Source: Acidimicrobiia bacterium (GTDB lineage: Bacteria > Actinomycetota > Acidimicrobiia > IMCC26256 > PALSA-610). From it: a DNA stretch of 64,000 bases. A program made the position numbers and the translations under genes. Position 1 is the stretch's first letter. Every line of letters begins with the position of its first letter. The DNA lies in contig BPGH01000002.1 in assembly GCA_026002935.1 (NCBI GenBank), forward strand, positions 248,001 to 312,000. Reading direction: 5' to 3'. The notes under the pieces are model-generated. The model did not search any database. It worked only from the letters and a program-made list of their open reading frames with translations, and was not told the DNA's origin. This document shows, in pieces, positions 46,346 to 56,337 of the stretch.

Positions 46346-46558
46346 GTGCCCACCTACGAGTACCGCTGCACGACCTGCGGCGAGGTGTTCGAGCGCCGGC
46401 GCCCGATGGCCGAGTCGGCCGAGCCGGCGACCTGCCCCGCGGGCCACCCCGGCGCGCGGCGCCTCCTGTCGGTGTTCGCCACCGTCAGCGGCGAGCCCTC
46501 CGCGCCCGCGGCCCCGGCCGCGCCGTGCGGCGCGGCGTGCGCCTGCCACCCCGGCTGA
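46346..46558 (+). CDS. FmdB family zinc ribbon protein
   Basis: MPTYEYRCTTCGEVFERRRPMAESAEPATCPAGHPGARRLLSVFA. Confidence 0.9.
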   Translation: MPTYEYRCTTCGEVFERRRPMAESAEPATCPAGHPGARRLLSVFATVSGEPSAPAAPAAPCGAACACHPG

Positions 46559-46647
46559 CCCGCCACCCCCGCACGCGGCGCCGGACCGGCGCGCCACCAC
46601 ACGCGCCGCGCCCGCGCCGCGCGGCGCGCAGTGCGCGCCACCCGGCC

Positions 46648-46683
46648 GACCCGCCGCCCCGACCCGCCGCCCCGACCCGCCGC
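46648..46683. repeat. 13-bp tandem repeat gacccgccgcccc, about 2.8 copies, between convergent FmdB and menD
   Basis: Units at 46648, 46661 and a partial at 46674. Confidence 0.8.
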
Positions 46684-46692
46684 GGCGCCGGG

Positions 46693-48399
46693 TCAGCGCG
46701 CGGCGGGGCCCGCCGCGGCCGCCCCGGCGGCCGCGGCGGCCGCGAGCACGGCCCGGTGGTGCCGCACGCTCGCGTCCCGGTCGACCGGCACCACGAGCAC
46801 CCGGGTCTCGGCCGGCACCCGCGCGTCCGGCCGGTCGCCGCGGGCCGCGGCGACGCCGTGGGCCCGTGCGACCGCGGCGAGGTCGAGACCGTGCGGGGTC
46901 GCGAACAGCGCCTCGTGCTCCGGAAGCGCCGCGGGTGGCAGGAACGAGAAGATCCCGCCGCCGTCGTTGTCGATCACGACGAAGCCCACCGGCGGCGCCT
47001 CCCGTGCCGCGAGCAGGCCGTTGGTGTCGTGCAGGAAGCACAGGTCGCCGCACAGCGCGTAGGTGGGCCGGCCGGCGTCGGCGGCCGCGATGCCGAACGC
47101 GGTCGAGACGAAGCCGTCGATGCCGTTGGCGCCGCGGTTCGCGTGGATCCGGATCCCCGCGCGCGGCGCCATGCACCACTCCAGCGCCCGCACGAGGATG
47201 CTCGACGCGACGACCAGGTTCGCGCCGTCGGGCAGCGCGGCCGCGAGGTCGCGGGCGACCCTGCCCTCGACCGCTTCCCCGAGGGCGTCGAGCGCGGCGT
47301 CGAGCGCACCGCGCGCGGCGCGCTCCGCCGCGCACCACCCCTCCACCCAGGCCCCCGCCCGCCCGGGGGCGGACTCCGCGACGCGCGCGGCCAGCGCGTC
47401 GTCGTCCCCGACCACGCGCACGCCGGCCGCGCGCGCGGGATCGAGCCACCGGTCGTCGGGGTCCACGAGCACCTGGACCGGCGCCCGGTCGAGCCATGCG
47501 TTCGCGACCTTGCTCGTCAGCGGGGCACCGAGGCGCAACACCGCGTCGGGCGCCCAGTCGGTGGCGAACCGCTCGTCGCGCAGCAGCGCCTCGTAGGTCG
47601 AGATCGCGAGCGGCCCGCAGCGCCGGCCCGAGACCGCGTCCGCGAGCACCGGCCAGCCGGTCGCCCGTGCGAGGCGCCCGAGCGTCTCCTGTGTCACGCC
47701 GCTCCCCCACCCGACCGTGATCACGCCGCGGGGGTGCGCGGCGACCACCTCGGCGACGCGCGCGACCGCGTCCGGGTCGGCCCCGGCCCGGCGGGCGAGG
47801 GTCGGCACCCACGGCCGCCCGTCCGCCCGCCCGGGCGCGTCCACGAGCGGCGCACCGCTCGGCACCAGCGGCTCCCGCAGCGGCAGGTTGAGGTGCACGG
47901 GGCCCGCCGGCGGCCCCGTCGCCGCCGCGTGCGCGCGACACGCGAGCGCGCGCCAGACGGCGCCCACCCCGGGCGCGTCCGCGGGCGGGCCGGGGTCGTG
48001 CGCCCAGCGGGTCGCGCGGCCGTACAGGCCGGCCTGCTCGATCGTCTGCCCGGCCCCGACGTCACGCAGCTCGGGCGGCCGGTCGGCCGTGCAGACGATC
48101 ATCGGGACCCGCGCGTGGTACGCCTCCACGACGGCCGGGTGGAAGTTGACGGCGGCGGTCCCCGACGTGCACACGAGCACGGCCGGCCGGCCCGACGCCT
48201 TCCCGAGGCCGAGCGCGAAGAAGGCGGCCGAACGCTCGTCGACGACGACGTGGACGCGCAGCCCACCGTGGCGGGCGAGCGCGATCGCGAGCGGCGCCGA
48301 CCTCGATCCGGGCGCCACCACGGCGTCGGTGCAGCCGAGGCGCGCCCACTCGTCGGCGAGCGCGCCCGCGAACGAGGTGTTCACGTCCCGCCCGCTCAT
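46693..48399 (-). CDS. menD: SEPHCHC synthase MenD
   Basis: VNTSFAGALADEWARLGCTDAVVAPGSRSAPLAIALARHGGLRVHVVVDERSAAFFALGLGKASGRPAVLVCTSGTAAVNFHPAVVEAYHA. Confidence 0.97.
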   Translation of the reverse strand: MSGRDVNTSFAGALADEWARLGCTDAVVAPGSRSAPLAIALARHGGLRVHVVVDERSAAFFALGLGKASGRPAVLVCTSGTAAVNFHPAVVEAYHARVPMIVCTADRPPELRDVGAGQTIEQAGLYGRATRWAHDPGPPADAPGVGAVWRALACRAHAAATGPPAGPVHLNLPLREPLVPSGAPLVDAPGRADGRPWVPTLARRAGADPDAVARVAEVVAAHPRGVITVGWGSGVTQETLGRLARATGWPVLADAVSGRRCGPLAISTYEALLRDERFATDWAPDAVLRLGAPLTSKVANAWLDRAPVQVLVDPDDRWLDPARAAGVRVVGDDDALAARVAESAPGRAGAWVEGWCAAERAARGALDAALDALGEAVEGRVARDLAAALPDGANLVVASSILVRALEWCMAPRAGIRIHANRGANGIDGFVSTAFGIAAADAGRPTYALCGDLCFLHDTNGLLAAREAPPVGFVVIDNDGGGIFSFLPPAALPEHEALFATPHGLDLAAVARAHGVAAARGDRPDARVPAETRVLVVPVDRDASVRHHRAVLAAAAAAGAAAAGPAAR

Positions 48400-48419
48400 G
48401 GCGCGACCACAATGGGGTC

Positions 48420-49133
48420 GTGCGCGTCGTCCTCGTCCCGGGCTTCACGCAGACGGCGTCGTCCTGGGACGGGGTCGCGCCGGTGGTCCGCGAGCGGCAC
48501 GAGGTGGTCGTGGCGCCGATCCGGTTGCGCACCACGTTCGAGGAGACCGCCCGCGCGCTCGGCGACGCCGGCGCCGGCGTGTACGTCGGCTACTCGATGG
48601 GGGCACGCCTGTGCCTGCGGCTCGCGCTCGACCGCCCGGAGGTCGTGCGGGGCCTCGTGCTCGTGAGCGGCACGGCCGGGATCACCGACCCGGCCGAGCG
48701 CGACGAGCGGATCGCGTCCGACGAGGCCCTGGCCCGTTCGGTCGAGCGCGACGGCGTCGAGGCGTTCCTCCGGCGTTGGCTCGCGCAGCCCATGTTCGCG
48801 TCGGTACCGCACGACGCGCCCGGCCTGCGCGACCGCCACCTCCTGCCCGCCGGGTACCTCGCCGGGTGCCTGCGGCGGCTCGGCACCGGCCGCATGGAGC
48901 CGCTGTGGGGTCGCCTGCGGGAGCTGCGGATGCCGGTCGCGCTCGTCACCGGGAAGCAGGACGCGAAGTACGAACGGCTCGCCGGGCTGATGCTCGAACG
49001 CATGGGCCCGCAGGTCGAGCACGTCCGCCTCGACTGCGGCCACGCGGTCCCCCTGGAGCAACCGGCGGTGCTCGGCGGCTTCGTCCTCGCGTTCGTGGAC
49101 CGGCACTTCGGCTCCGGTCAGGCGAGGGCGTAG
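48420..49133 (+). CDS. menH: Alpha/beta hydrolase, probable MenH
   Basis: VVLVPGFTQTASSWDGVAP, VYVGYSMGARLCLRLALDRPEVVRGLVLVSGTAGI; context between menD and menA. Confidence 0.85.
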   Translation: MRVVLVPGFTQTASSWDGVAPVVRERHEVVVAPIRLRTTFEETARALGDAGAGVYVGYSMGARLCLRLALDRPEVVRGLVLVSGTAGITDPAERDERIASDEALARSVERDGVEAFLRRWLAQPMFASVPHDAPGLRDRHLLPAGYLAGCLRRLGTGRMEPLWGRLRELRMPVALVTGKQDAKYERLAGLMLERMGPQVEHVRLDCGHAVPLEQPAVLGGFVLAFVDRHFGSGQARA

Positions 49134-50041
49134 CCAGCGGCGAGCAGCAGGCCGACCACGAGCTGGAAGCGCGCGGTGCCGACGAGCACCCGGATCAGCG
49201 CCGGCGGGTCGGCGGGTCCCAGCACGGTGCGCGAGAGCGGCACCGCGAGCGGCGCGGCCAGGAGCGCGACCAGCGCCGGCGGCCGCAGCGCGCCGCACGC
49301 GCCGGCGGCGGCGAGCGCACCGACGAGGCACGCCACGTAGCACCGTCGTGCCACGGGGGCGCCGAGGCGCACCGCGAGCGTGCGCTTGCCGGCCTCGCGG
49401 TCGGTGTCGACGTCGCGCACGTTGTTCGCGAGCAGGATCGCGCAGGCCGGCAGACCGACCGCGAGCGCGCCGACCCATGCCTCGGGCGGCAACGTCCGGT
49501 GCTGCACGTACGCGCTGCCGAGGGTGGCGACGAAGCCGAAGAACACGAGCACGACGACCTCGCCGAGGCCCGCGTAGCCGTACGGCCGCGGGCCGCCCGT
49601 GTACGTCACGGCCGCGAGCAGTGCGGCGGCCCCGACCGAGAGGAGCCACGGCTCCACGGTGAGCGACAGCACCGTGCCGGCGGCCGCGGCGACGGCGAAC
49701 GACACCGCGGCCGCGGCCCGCACCGCGCGCGGCGACGCGAGCCCGCCCGCGACCAGCCGCACCGGGCCGCGCCGGCGGTCGTCGGTGCCGCGCACCCCGT
49801 CGGAGTAGTCGTTGGCGTAGTTGACTCCGACCTGGAGGCCCAGCGCGACGACCAGCGCGCCCGCGGCGCGCCACCACCGCAGCGGGCCGTCGAGCGACGC
49901 GGCCGCGGTGCCGACCGCGACCGGGGCGACCGCGGCACCGAGGGTCCTCGGCCGCGCCCCCTCGAACCAGCGGCGCGCGGTCACCGCGGCGCCGCGGGCG
50001 CCGGGGGTCGCCCATGCGGGAGCGGGCGCCTGCGCGGTCAC
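49118..50041 (-). CDS. menA: 1,4-dihydroxy-2-naphthoate prenyltransferase MenA
   Basis: [84 protein letters not shown]. Confidence 0.95.
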   Translation of the reverse strand: MTAQAPAPAWATPGARGAAVTARRWFEGARPRTLGAAVAPVAVGTAAASLDGPLRWWRAAGALVVALGLQVGVNYANDYSDGVRGTDDRRRGPVRLVAGGLASPRAVRAAAAVSFAVAAAAGTVLSLTVEPWLLSVGAAALLAAVTYTGGPRPYGYAGLGEVVVLVFFGFVATLGSAYVQHRTLPPEAWVGALAVGLPACAILLANNVRDVDTDREAGKRTLAVRLGAPVARRCYVACLVGALAAAGACGALRPPALVALLAAPLAVPLSRTVLGPADPPALIRVLVGTARFQLVVGLLLAAGYALA

Positions 50042-50886
50042 GGCCGCTTCGGGTACTTCCCGAAGTCGGGGCGGCGCTTGGCGAGGTACGCGTCCTTGCC
50101 CTCCTGCGCCTCCTCGGTCATGTAGTACAGGAGCGTCGCGTCGCCCGCGAGCTGCTGGATGCCGGCCAGGCCGTCGTCGGCGGCGTTCATCGACGCCTTG
50201 AGCATGCGCAGCGCGAGCGGCGAGTGCTGGAGCATCCGGCGCGCCCACGCGACGGTCTCCACCTCCAGGTCCTCGAGCGGCACGACCTTGTTGACGAGGC
50301 CCATGTCGAGCGCCGCCCGCGCGTCGTACTGCTCGCACAGGTACCAGATCTCGCGCGCCTTCTTCTGGCCGACGATGCGCGCGAGGAGCCCCGAGCCGTA
50401 GCCGCCGTCGAAGGAGCCGACCTTCGGGCCGGTCTGGCCGAAGCGCGCGTTGTCGGCGCAGATCGTGAGGTCGCACACGACGTGCAGCACGTGGCCGCCG
50501 CCGATCGCGTACCCGGCGACCATCGCGATCACCGGCTTGGGGGTGCGGCGGATCTGCACCTGCAGGTCGAGCACGTTGAGCCGGCCGATGCCGCGGTCGT
50601 CGCGGTAGCCGTCGTCGCCGCGCACGCGCTGGTCGCCGCCCGAGCAGAACGCCTCGGGCCCCTCGCCGGTCAGCACGATCACGCCGATCGCCGGGTCGTC
50701 GCGTGCGGTCTCGAACGCGTCGCGCAGCTCGAACAGCGTGCGGGGCCGGAACGCGTTGCGCACCTCGGGCCGGCAGATCGTGATCTTCGCGATGCCCTCG
50801 GCCGTCTCGTAGGTGACGTCGGTCCAGCCGTCCGGCGTGGCGGGCTTCCAGTCGGCGCCCGGGCGGATCGGCGGGGATTCGGGCAT
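50038..50886 (-). CDS. menB: 1,4-dihydroxy-2-naphthoyl-CoA synthase MenB
   Basis: [81 protein letters not shown]. Confidence 0.97.
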   Translation of the reverse strand: MPESPPIRPGADWKPATPDGWTDVTYETAEGIAKITICRPEVRNAFRPRTLFELRDAFETARDDPAIGVIVLTGEGPEAFCSGGDQRVRGDDGYRDDRGIGRLNVLDLQVQIRRTPKPVIAMVAGYAIGGGHVLHVVCDLTICADNARFGQTGPKVGSFDGGYGSGLLARIVGQKKAREIWYLCEQYDARAALDMGLVNKVVPLEDLEVETVAWARRMLQHSPLALRMLKASMNAADDGLAGIQQLAGDATLLYYMTEEAQEGKDAYLAKRRPDFGKYPKRP

Positions 50887-50924
50887 GCGGGCCTCCGGGT
50901 CCGGGGGGGCGGGCGGTGATCATG

Positions 50925-50938
50925 GGAGCGATCACTCC
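50925..50938. promoter_or_regulatory. Imperfect palindrome GGAGCG-AT-CACTCC in the menB/menE divergent promoter
   Basis: 13/15 identical over GGGAGCGAYCRCTCC to the motif before the MerR gene; TAGGGT at 50945-50950, GTG start 50958. Confidence 0.55.
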
Positions 50939-50957
50939 AATGGTTAGGGTACCCACC

Positions 50958-52142
50958 GTGACCACCGGCGCGGGAACCGCCGTCGTCGCGGCGCCCCTGG
51001 CGGGCCCGCGCCTGGCCGCGGCCGTGTGGCGGGCCTGGGACCGCGGCGACGCGATCCTGCCGCTCGACCCGGGCGCGCCCGCGTCCGAGCTGCGGCGGCT
51101 GCTCGCGCGACTCCGGCCCACGCACCTCGACGACGGCGGCGGGCCGGTCCCGGTGTCGCCCGCCGGGTGGGGGGCGCCGCCCGCCCCGGCCGCGCCCGGC
51201 ACCGCCGCCGTCGTGGTCACGTCGGGCACGACCGGCACGCCCAAGGGCGTCGAGCTCACGCGCGCGGGCATGGAGGCCATGGGCCGGGCCTACTCGGAGG
51301 GCGTCGGCGCGGGCCCCGGCGACCGCTGGCTCGCGTGCCTGCCGCTGCACCACGTCGCGAGCCTCGCCGTGCTCGCACGCTCCTACGTGACCGGCGTGCC
51401 GCACGCGGTGCACGAGGGCTTCGACGTCGAGCGCGTCGGGCGCGCCCCGCGCGACGAGGGCGCGACGATCGTCTCGGTCGTGCCGACCGCGCTGCGCCGG
51501 CTGCTCGACGCGGAGGTGCCGCTGCACGAGTACCGGCTGGTGATCGTCGGCGGCGCGCCGTGCCCGCCGGCGCTGCGCGCGCGTGCCGAGCGCGCGGGCG
51601 TGACGGTCGTGGACGCGTACGGCATGACCGAGACGTGGGGCGGGTTCGCGCTCGACGGTGTGCCCGTCGCGGGCGCGCAGGTGCGCGTCGCGCAGGACGG
51701 GGAGCTGCTCGTGCGCGGGCCGATGGTGATGCGCGGCTACCGGCTCGACGACGCGCAGACGGCCGCGGTGCTCGACCGCGACGGCTGGCTGCACACCGGC
51801 GACGTCGGCACCTACGACGGCCGGACCGTGCGCGTCGTCGACCGCAAGAAGGACATCGTGATCAGCGGCGGGGTGAACGTGAGCCCCACCGAGGTCGAGG
51901 CGGTGCTGTCGGGCCACCCCGCGCTCGACGACGTGTGCGTGGTCGGGGTCCCCGACGAGCGGTGGGGCGAGCGGGTCGTCGCGTACGTGGTGTCGGCGCG
52001 CCCGCCCACCGTCGAGGACCTGCGCGCGTTCGCGAGGGAGCGACTGTCGGCCCCGAAGCTGCCCCGGGAGGTGCGCGTCGTCGACGCGATCCCGCGCAGC
52101 CCCGGGGGCAAGCCGCTGCGCCGCCTCCTGCGCGGCGGGTGA
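50958..52142 (+). CDS. menE: o-succinylbenzoate--CoA ligase MenE
   Basis: VVTSGTTGTPKGVELTRAGMEAM, DAYGMTETWGGFALDGVPV, GWLHTGDVGTYDGRTVRVVDRKKDIVISGGVNVSPTEVE. Confidence 0.93.
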   Translation: MTTGAGTAVVAAPLAGPRLAAAVWRAWDRGDAILPLDPGAPASELRRLLARLRPTHLDDGGGPVPVSPAGWGAPPAPAAPGTAAVVVTSGTTGTPKGVELTRAGMEAMGRAYSEGVGAGPGDRWLACLPLHHVASLAVLARSYVTGVPHAVHEGFDVERVGRAPRDEGATIVSVVPTALRRLLDAEVPLHEYRLVIVGGAPCPPALRARAERAGVTVVDAYGMTETWGGFALDGVPVAGAQVRVAQDGELLVRGPMVMRGYRLDDAQTAAVLDRDGWLHTGDVGTYDGRTVRVVDRKKDIVISGGVNVSPTEVEAVLSGHPALDDVCVVGVPDERWGERVVAYVVSARPPTVEDLRAFARERLSAPKLPREVRVVDAIPRSPGGKPLRRLLRGG

Positions 52143-52169
52143 GCGGCGCGCGCGTCGCCCGCGCGGGGC

Positions 52170-52577
52170 TCAGCCGACGATCTGGGACTTGAGGCGCGCG
52201 AACTCGGCGTCGTCGATCACGCCGCGGTCGCGCAACGACGCGAGCCGCTCGAGCTCCTCGGCGGTGCCCGGCCCGCCCTTGGTGCCCGCGGCGTCGCGGA
52301 TGTAGGCACGCATCGCGGCCTCGTTCGCCTGCGCGGCCGCGAGGTCGTTCTCCGCCATCTTGTGCCCGCGCGCGACGAGGTAGACGAACACGCCGAGGTA
52401 CGGGAACACGATCACGAAGACGGTCCACAGCGCCTTCGCCCAGCCCGAGAGGTCGCGGCTGCGGAAGATGTCGACGAAGACGCGGATGACGAGGAAGATC
52501 CACAGGACGAAGATCGTGATCCACAGGACCGACCAGAACACCTGGAGCACGGTCCACTCGGCTGCGAGCATCGCCAC
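52170..52577 (-). CDS. PLDc_N and SHOCT domain membrane protein
   Basis: Two TM segments with FPYLGVFVYLVARGHKMAEN; C-terminal LERLASLRDRGVIDDAEFARLKSQIVG (SHOCT). Confidence 0.88.
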   Translation of the reverse strand: MAMLAAEWTVLQVFWSVLWITIFVLWIFLVIRVFVDIFRSRDLSGWAKALWTVFVIVFPYLGVFVYLVARGHKMAENDLAAAQANEAAMRAYIRDAAGTKGGPGTAEELERLASLRDRGVIDDAEFARLKSQIVG

Positions 52578-53422
52578 ACCTCTCGGCCCCGGGCTCCGGG
52601 CGACCCGCTGGCGGGAACCCTAGACCCCCCGGCGAGTCCGCGCCCGCGCCACCCCGCCCCGGCCACGCGGAGCACCGCGACCGTCGCGAGGAACCGCACC
52701 GCGCGTGCCCCCGACCCCGCGAAGAACCCGGCGGTCGACGCGGTCAGCCAACGCCGCACCTCGGCGGCCGGGGCACCGCGCTCGACCGCGTCGACGACGT
52801 TGCTGAGCGACATCACGTACTCGACGAGCTGCGGGCCCGTCATCGCCACGTCGTCGGCCCAGACGTCCTCGCCGAGCCGCTCGAACCCGTCCGGGACCGC
52901 GCTGCGGGGGTCGCCCACCTGCGGCGAGCGCGGCGGCAGGGGGTGGCGGGCGAACAGCTCGGCGGTCCACGCCGCGAACCGCGGCTCGCCCGGCATCTCG
53001 CCGAGGAAGTAGTGGTCGTACAGGATCACGAGCGCGGGCGGGCGCAGCACGCGGCGGCACTCGGCGAAGAACGCGGGCTGGTCGAACCAGTGGACGCCCG
53101 AGGCGACCGTGACGGCGTCGAAGGACCCGGGCGCGAAGGGCAGGTGCTCGGCGCCCGCGAGCACGTACCGGGCGTTCGCCAGCGCGGGCGCGTGGGCCAG
53201 CATCACCGGGGAGCGGTCGACGCCGACGACCGCGTCCGCGACCTCGCCGAGGGCACGCGTCGACATGCCGGTGCCGCAGGCGACGTCGAGCGCGCGGCCG
53301 AAGCGGCCGACACCGCCGAGCGACACGGCGCGCGCCAGCGCCGCGGGGTGGTGGTACGGGCGGCCGCGCACGTACTGCGCGCCCGCGCCGGTCGCCGCGA
53401 ACGGGTTAGCCGGACGCGTCAC
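52412..53422 (-). CDS. Class I SAM-dependent methyltransferase (C-terminus probably shorter than the ORF)
   Basis: YVRGRPYHHPAALARAV, ALDVACGTGMSTRALGEVADAVVGVDRSPVMLAHA; last ~55 codons overlap the SHOCT gene. Confidence 0.85.
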   Translation of the reverse strand: MTRPANPFAATGAGAQYVRGRPYHHPAALARAVSLGGVGRFGRALDVACGTGMSTRALGEVADAVVGVDRSPVMLAHAPALANARYVLAGAEHLPFAPGSFDAVTVASGVHWFDQPAFFAECRRVLRPPALVILYDHYFLGEMPGEPRFAAWTAELFARHPLPPRSPQVGDPRSAVPDGFERLGEDVWADDVAMTGPQLVEYVMSLSNVVDAVERGAPAAEVRRWLTASTAGFFAGSGARAVRFLATVAVLRVAGAGWRGRGLAGGSRVPASGSPGARGREVWRCSQPSGPCSRCSGRSCGSRSSSCGSSSSSASSSTSSAAATSRAGRRRCGPSS

Positions 53423-53786
53423 GCAACGCCTCCTTCCACGAGCGGAAGCGCGAGTGGGTCGCGCCGTCGGGTGCGGTCCCCTCCCCGGAGCCGTCGGGGT
53501 ACAGGCGGAACGTCCAGCGCTCGCCGAGGTCGTCGGCGGCGATCGCCATGTAGCGGGCGTCCGCGCCCCGCGCGGGCCCCGCGCGCCACAGGAGGTACCG
53601 CCCGATCCGCCGCTTGTAGGCGACGAGCCCGACCCCGAGGTCGCGCCCCAGCGCGAGCAGCTCGTCGGGGGCCTCGAGCCAGCGCTGCGCGGGGATCAGG
53701 AAGTCGCGCTGGGGGGTCGCGGGCAGCTCGTCGGTGTGCCAGTCCCGCTCGGAGGGCGGTCGCCGCTCGGCCGGCGTCGGGGCCAC
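53406..53786 (-). CDS. Conserved-looking hypothetical protein (126 aa)
   Basis: RDFLIPAQRWLEAPDELLALGRDLGVGLVAYKRRIGRYLLWRAGPARGADARYMAIAADDLGERWTFRLYPDGSGEGTAPDGATHSRFRSWKEALRDASG. Confidence 0.65.
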   Translation of the reverse strand: MAPTPAERRPPSERDWHTDELPATPQRDFLIPAQRWLEAPDELLALGRDLGVGLVAYKRRIGRYLLWRAGPARGADARYMAIAADDLGERWTFRLYPDGSGEGTAPDGATHSRFRSWKEALRDASG

Positions 53787-53806
53787 GTGTGACAGGATCC
53801 CACGCC

Positions 53807-54826
53807 GTGACCCGCGTCGCCGACCTGCCGACGCCCGCGCTCGTCGTCGACGCCACCGCGCTCGCGCACAACCTCGCCACGATGGCGGCCGCCCTGCCCG
53901 GCGGGCGGCTGCGCCCCCACGTGAAGGCCCACAAGTGCACGTCGCTCGCACGCGAGCAGCACGCGCACGGCCACCACGGGTTCACCTGCGCGACGGCGAG
54001 CGAGGTGGTCGGCATGGCGAGGGCCGGGCTCGGCGACGACCTCCTGCTCGCGAACGAGATCGTCGACGCGGCACGCATCCGCGCGATGGCGGACTGCGGC
54101 GCGCGCGTGACGGTCGCCGTCGACTCCGACGAGACGGTCGACGCGGCGGCCGCGAACGGCATCCGCGAGGTGCTGGTCGACGTCGACGTCGGGCTCCGGT
54201 GCGGCTGCGCGCCCGAGGAGGCGGGCCGGCTCGCCGACCGTGCCCGCGCCCGCGGCCTGCACGTGCGCGGCGTCATGGGCTACGAGGGCCACGCCCAGGG
54301 CCTGACCGACCGGGCGGCGCGCGCCGAGCGGACCGAGCGGGCGATGGCCCGGCTCGCGCGCGCCCACGAGCTCGTCGGCGGCGAGGTGCGGTCCGGTGGC
54401 GGCACCGGCACCCACGACCTGAACGGCTACGTCACGGAGGTCCAGGCCGGCTCGTACGCCCTCATGGACACCGCCTACGCGCGCCTCGGCCTGCCCTTCC
54501 GCCACGCCCTGCGCCTGGTGGCGACGGTGGTGTCGGTGCGGCCGCGCTACGCCGTCGCGGACTGCGGGCTGAAGGCGCTCGGCATGGACCACGGGAACCC
54601 GACCGTCGAGGGCGCGCAGGACGTCCTGTACTGCTCGGACGAGCACGTCGTGTTCACGGCCGCCCGGCGGCCGCGCGTCGGCGAGCGCGTCCTGGTGCTG
54701 CCGGCCCACCTCGACCCGACCGTCGCCTACCACGAGGTGATGGTCGTCGCGGACGGCCCCGGGCTCGACGCGACGGTCGTCGACGAGTGGCCGGTCGACC
54801 TGCGCGGGTGGCGCGTCCGGGCCTAG
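53807..54826 (+). CDS. PLP-dependent D-threonine aldolase / D-serine dehydratase-like (alanine racemase N-terminal fold)
   Basis: VADLPTPALVVDATALAHNLATMAA..LRPHVKAHKCTSLAREQ (PLP Lys context) ..CGLKALGMDHGNP..EHVVFTAARRPRVGERVLVLPAHLDPTVAYHEVMVV. Confidence 0.9.
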   Translation: MTRVADLPTPALVVDATALAHNLATMAAALPGGRLRPHVKAHKCTSLAREQHAHGHHGFTCATASEVVGMARAGLGDDLLLANEIVDAARIRAMADCGARVTVAVDSDETVDAAAANGIREVLVDVDVGLRCGCAPEEAGRLADRARARGLHVRGVMGYEGHAQGLTDRAARAERTERAMARLARAHELVGGEVRSGGGTGTHDLNGYVTEVQAGSYALMDTAYARLGLPFRHALRLVATVVSVRPRYAVADCGLKALGMDHGNPTVEGAQDVLYCSDEHVVFTAARRPRVGERVLVLPAHLDPTVAYHEVMVVADGPGLDATVVDEWPVDLRGWRVRA

Positions 54827-54860
54827 GCGGTCGCGACGGCCGGCGATACGGTTTCGGCCC

Positions 54861-56312
54861 ATGACGACCGACGACCTCGCCCACCTCGACGCGACCGCGC
54901 AGGCCGGGCTCGTGCGCGCCGGCGACGTGTCGCCGGCCGAGCTGGTCGACGCCGCCATCGCGCGCGTCGAGAAGCTGAACCACGAGCTCAACGCGGTGAT
55001 CCACCCGCTCTTCGACCGCGCGCGCGACGTGGTGGCGGGCGACGGCCCGCCCGACGGGCCGTTCCGCGGGGTCCCGATCGTCGTCAAGGACCTCGACGGC
55101 ACGCTCGCCGGGGCGCCGTACCACGGCGGCAACCGGTTGCTGCAACGGATCGGCCACGTCGCGACGCGCACGAGCCACCTCTTCGCCCGGCTCGAGGCCG
55201 CCGGCTTCGTGATCGTCGGCAAGACGAACACGCCCGAGTTCGGGCTCCTCCCGACGGCCGAGCCGCTCGCCTACGGACCCACGCGCAACCCGTGGAACAC
55301 CGAGCACAGTGCGGGCGGGTCGAGCGGCGGGTCGGCGGCCGCGGTCGCGAGCGGGATGGTGCCCGTGGGCCACGCCGGCGACGGGGGCGGCTCCATCCGG
55401 ATCCCGGCGAGCATGTGCGGCCTGTTCGGCCTGAAGCCGGCACGCGGGCGCGTGTCGCTCGGCCCCCACGAGGGCGAGTCGTGGGGCGGGTTCGTGTGCC
55501 GTCACGTCCTCGCGCGGTCGGTGCGCGACAGCGCGGCGGTCCTCGACGTGCTCCAGGGCTACATGCCCGGCGACCCGTACACCGCGCGGCCGCCCGCCCG
55601 GCCCTACGCACAGGAGGTCGGCGCGGACCCCGGGCGGCTGCGGATCGGCCTGCGCACCGAGACGGCCGGCCACCTCGCACCGACCGACCCGGAGTGCGTC
55701 GCCGCCGCCGAGGACGCGGCCCGTCTGCTCGAGTCGCTCGGGCACGTGGTCGAGCCCGCGTCGCCCGCCGCGCTCGACGAGGCCGCGCTCATGGAGACGT
55801 TCAGCACGATCATGCTCGGTGCGCTCGCCGCCGAGCTCGAGGAGCTGGGCGTGGTCGCGGGGCGGCCGGTCGGCCCGGACGACGTCGAGCCGCTCACGTG
55901 GATGTACGCCGAGATGGCGGCGGGCATCACCGCGGGCGCGTACGTGCGGGCGCTCGCCGAGGCGCACCGCTGGGCCCGGCGCGTCGTGTCGTGGTGGTTC
56001 GACGGCGGCTTCGACCTGCTGCTGACGCCCACGATGGCGGAGCCCCCGCCGCGGATCGGCGACGTCGCCGCCCGCGCCGACGACCCGTACCGTGCCGCGA
56101 GCCGGGCCGTCCCGTTCGCCGCGTACACCGCGCCGTTCAACGTGACCGGGCAACCGGCCGCGTCCGTGCCGACCTACTTCGCCGCGTCCGGCCTCCCGAT
56201 CGGCGTGCAGCTGGTCGCCGCACCCGACCGCGAGGACGTGCTCGTGCGCGTCGGCGCCCAGCTCGAGCAGGCGAGGCCGTGGGCCGGCCGCCGGCCGCCC
56301 GTCCACGCCTGA
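54861..56312 (+). CDS. Amidase (amidase signature family)
   Basis: [65 protein letters not shown]. Confidence 0.96.
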   Translation: MTTDDLAHLDATAQAGLVRAGDVSPAELVDAAIARVEKLNHELNAVIHPLFDRARDVVAGDGPPDGPFRGVPIVVKDLDGTLAGAPYHGGNRLLQRIGHVATRTSHLFARLEAAGFVIVGKTNTPEFGLLPTAEPLAYGPTRNPWNTEHSAGGSSGGSAAAVASGMVPVGHAGDGGGSIRIPASMCGLFGLKPARGRVSLGPHEGESWGGFVCRHVLARSVRDSAAVLDVLQGYMPGDPYTARPPARPYAQEVGADPGRLRIGLRTETAGHLAPTDPECVAAAEDAARLLESLGHVVEPASPAALDEAALMETFSTIMLGALAAELEELGVVAGRPVGPDDVEPLTWMYAEMAAGITAGAYVRALAEAHRWARRVVSWWFDGGFDLLLTPTMAEPPPRIGDVAARADDPYRAASRAVPFAAYTAPFNVTGQPAASVPTYFAASGLPIGVQLVAAPDREDVLVRVGAQLEQARPWAGRRPPVHA

Positions 56313-56337
56313 CGGGCGGCCCGGGCACGCGCGGCAC

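Noticed and set aside
45382-48666. 1094-aa plus-strand ORF
   Set aside because: Overlaps menF (other frame) and is antisense to menD; low-complexity Arg-rich translation.
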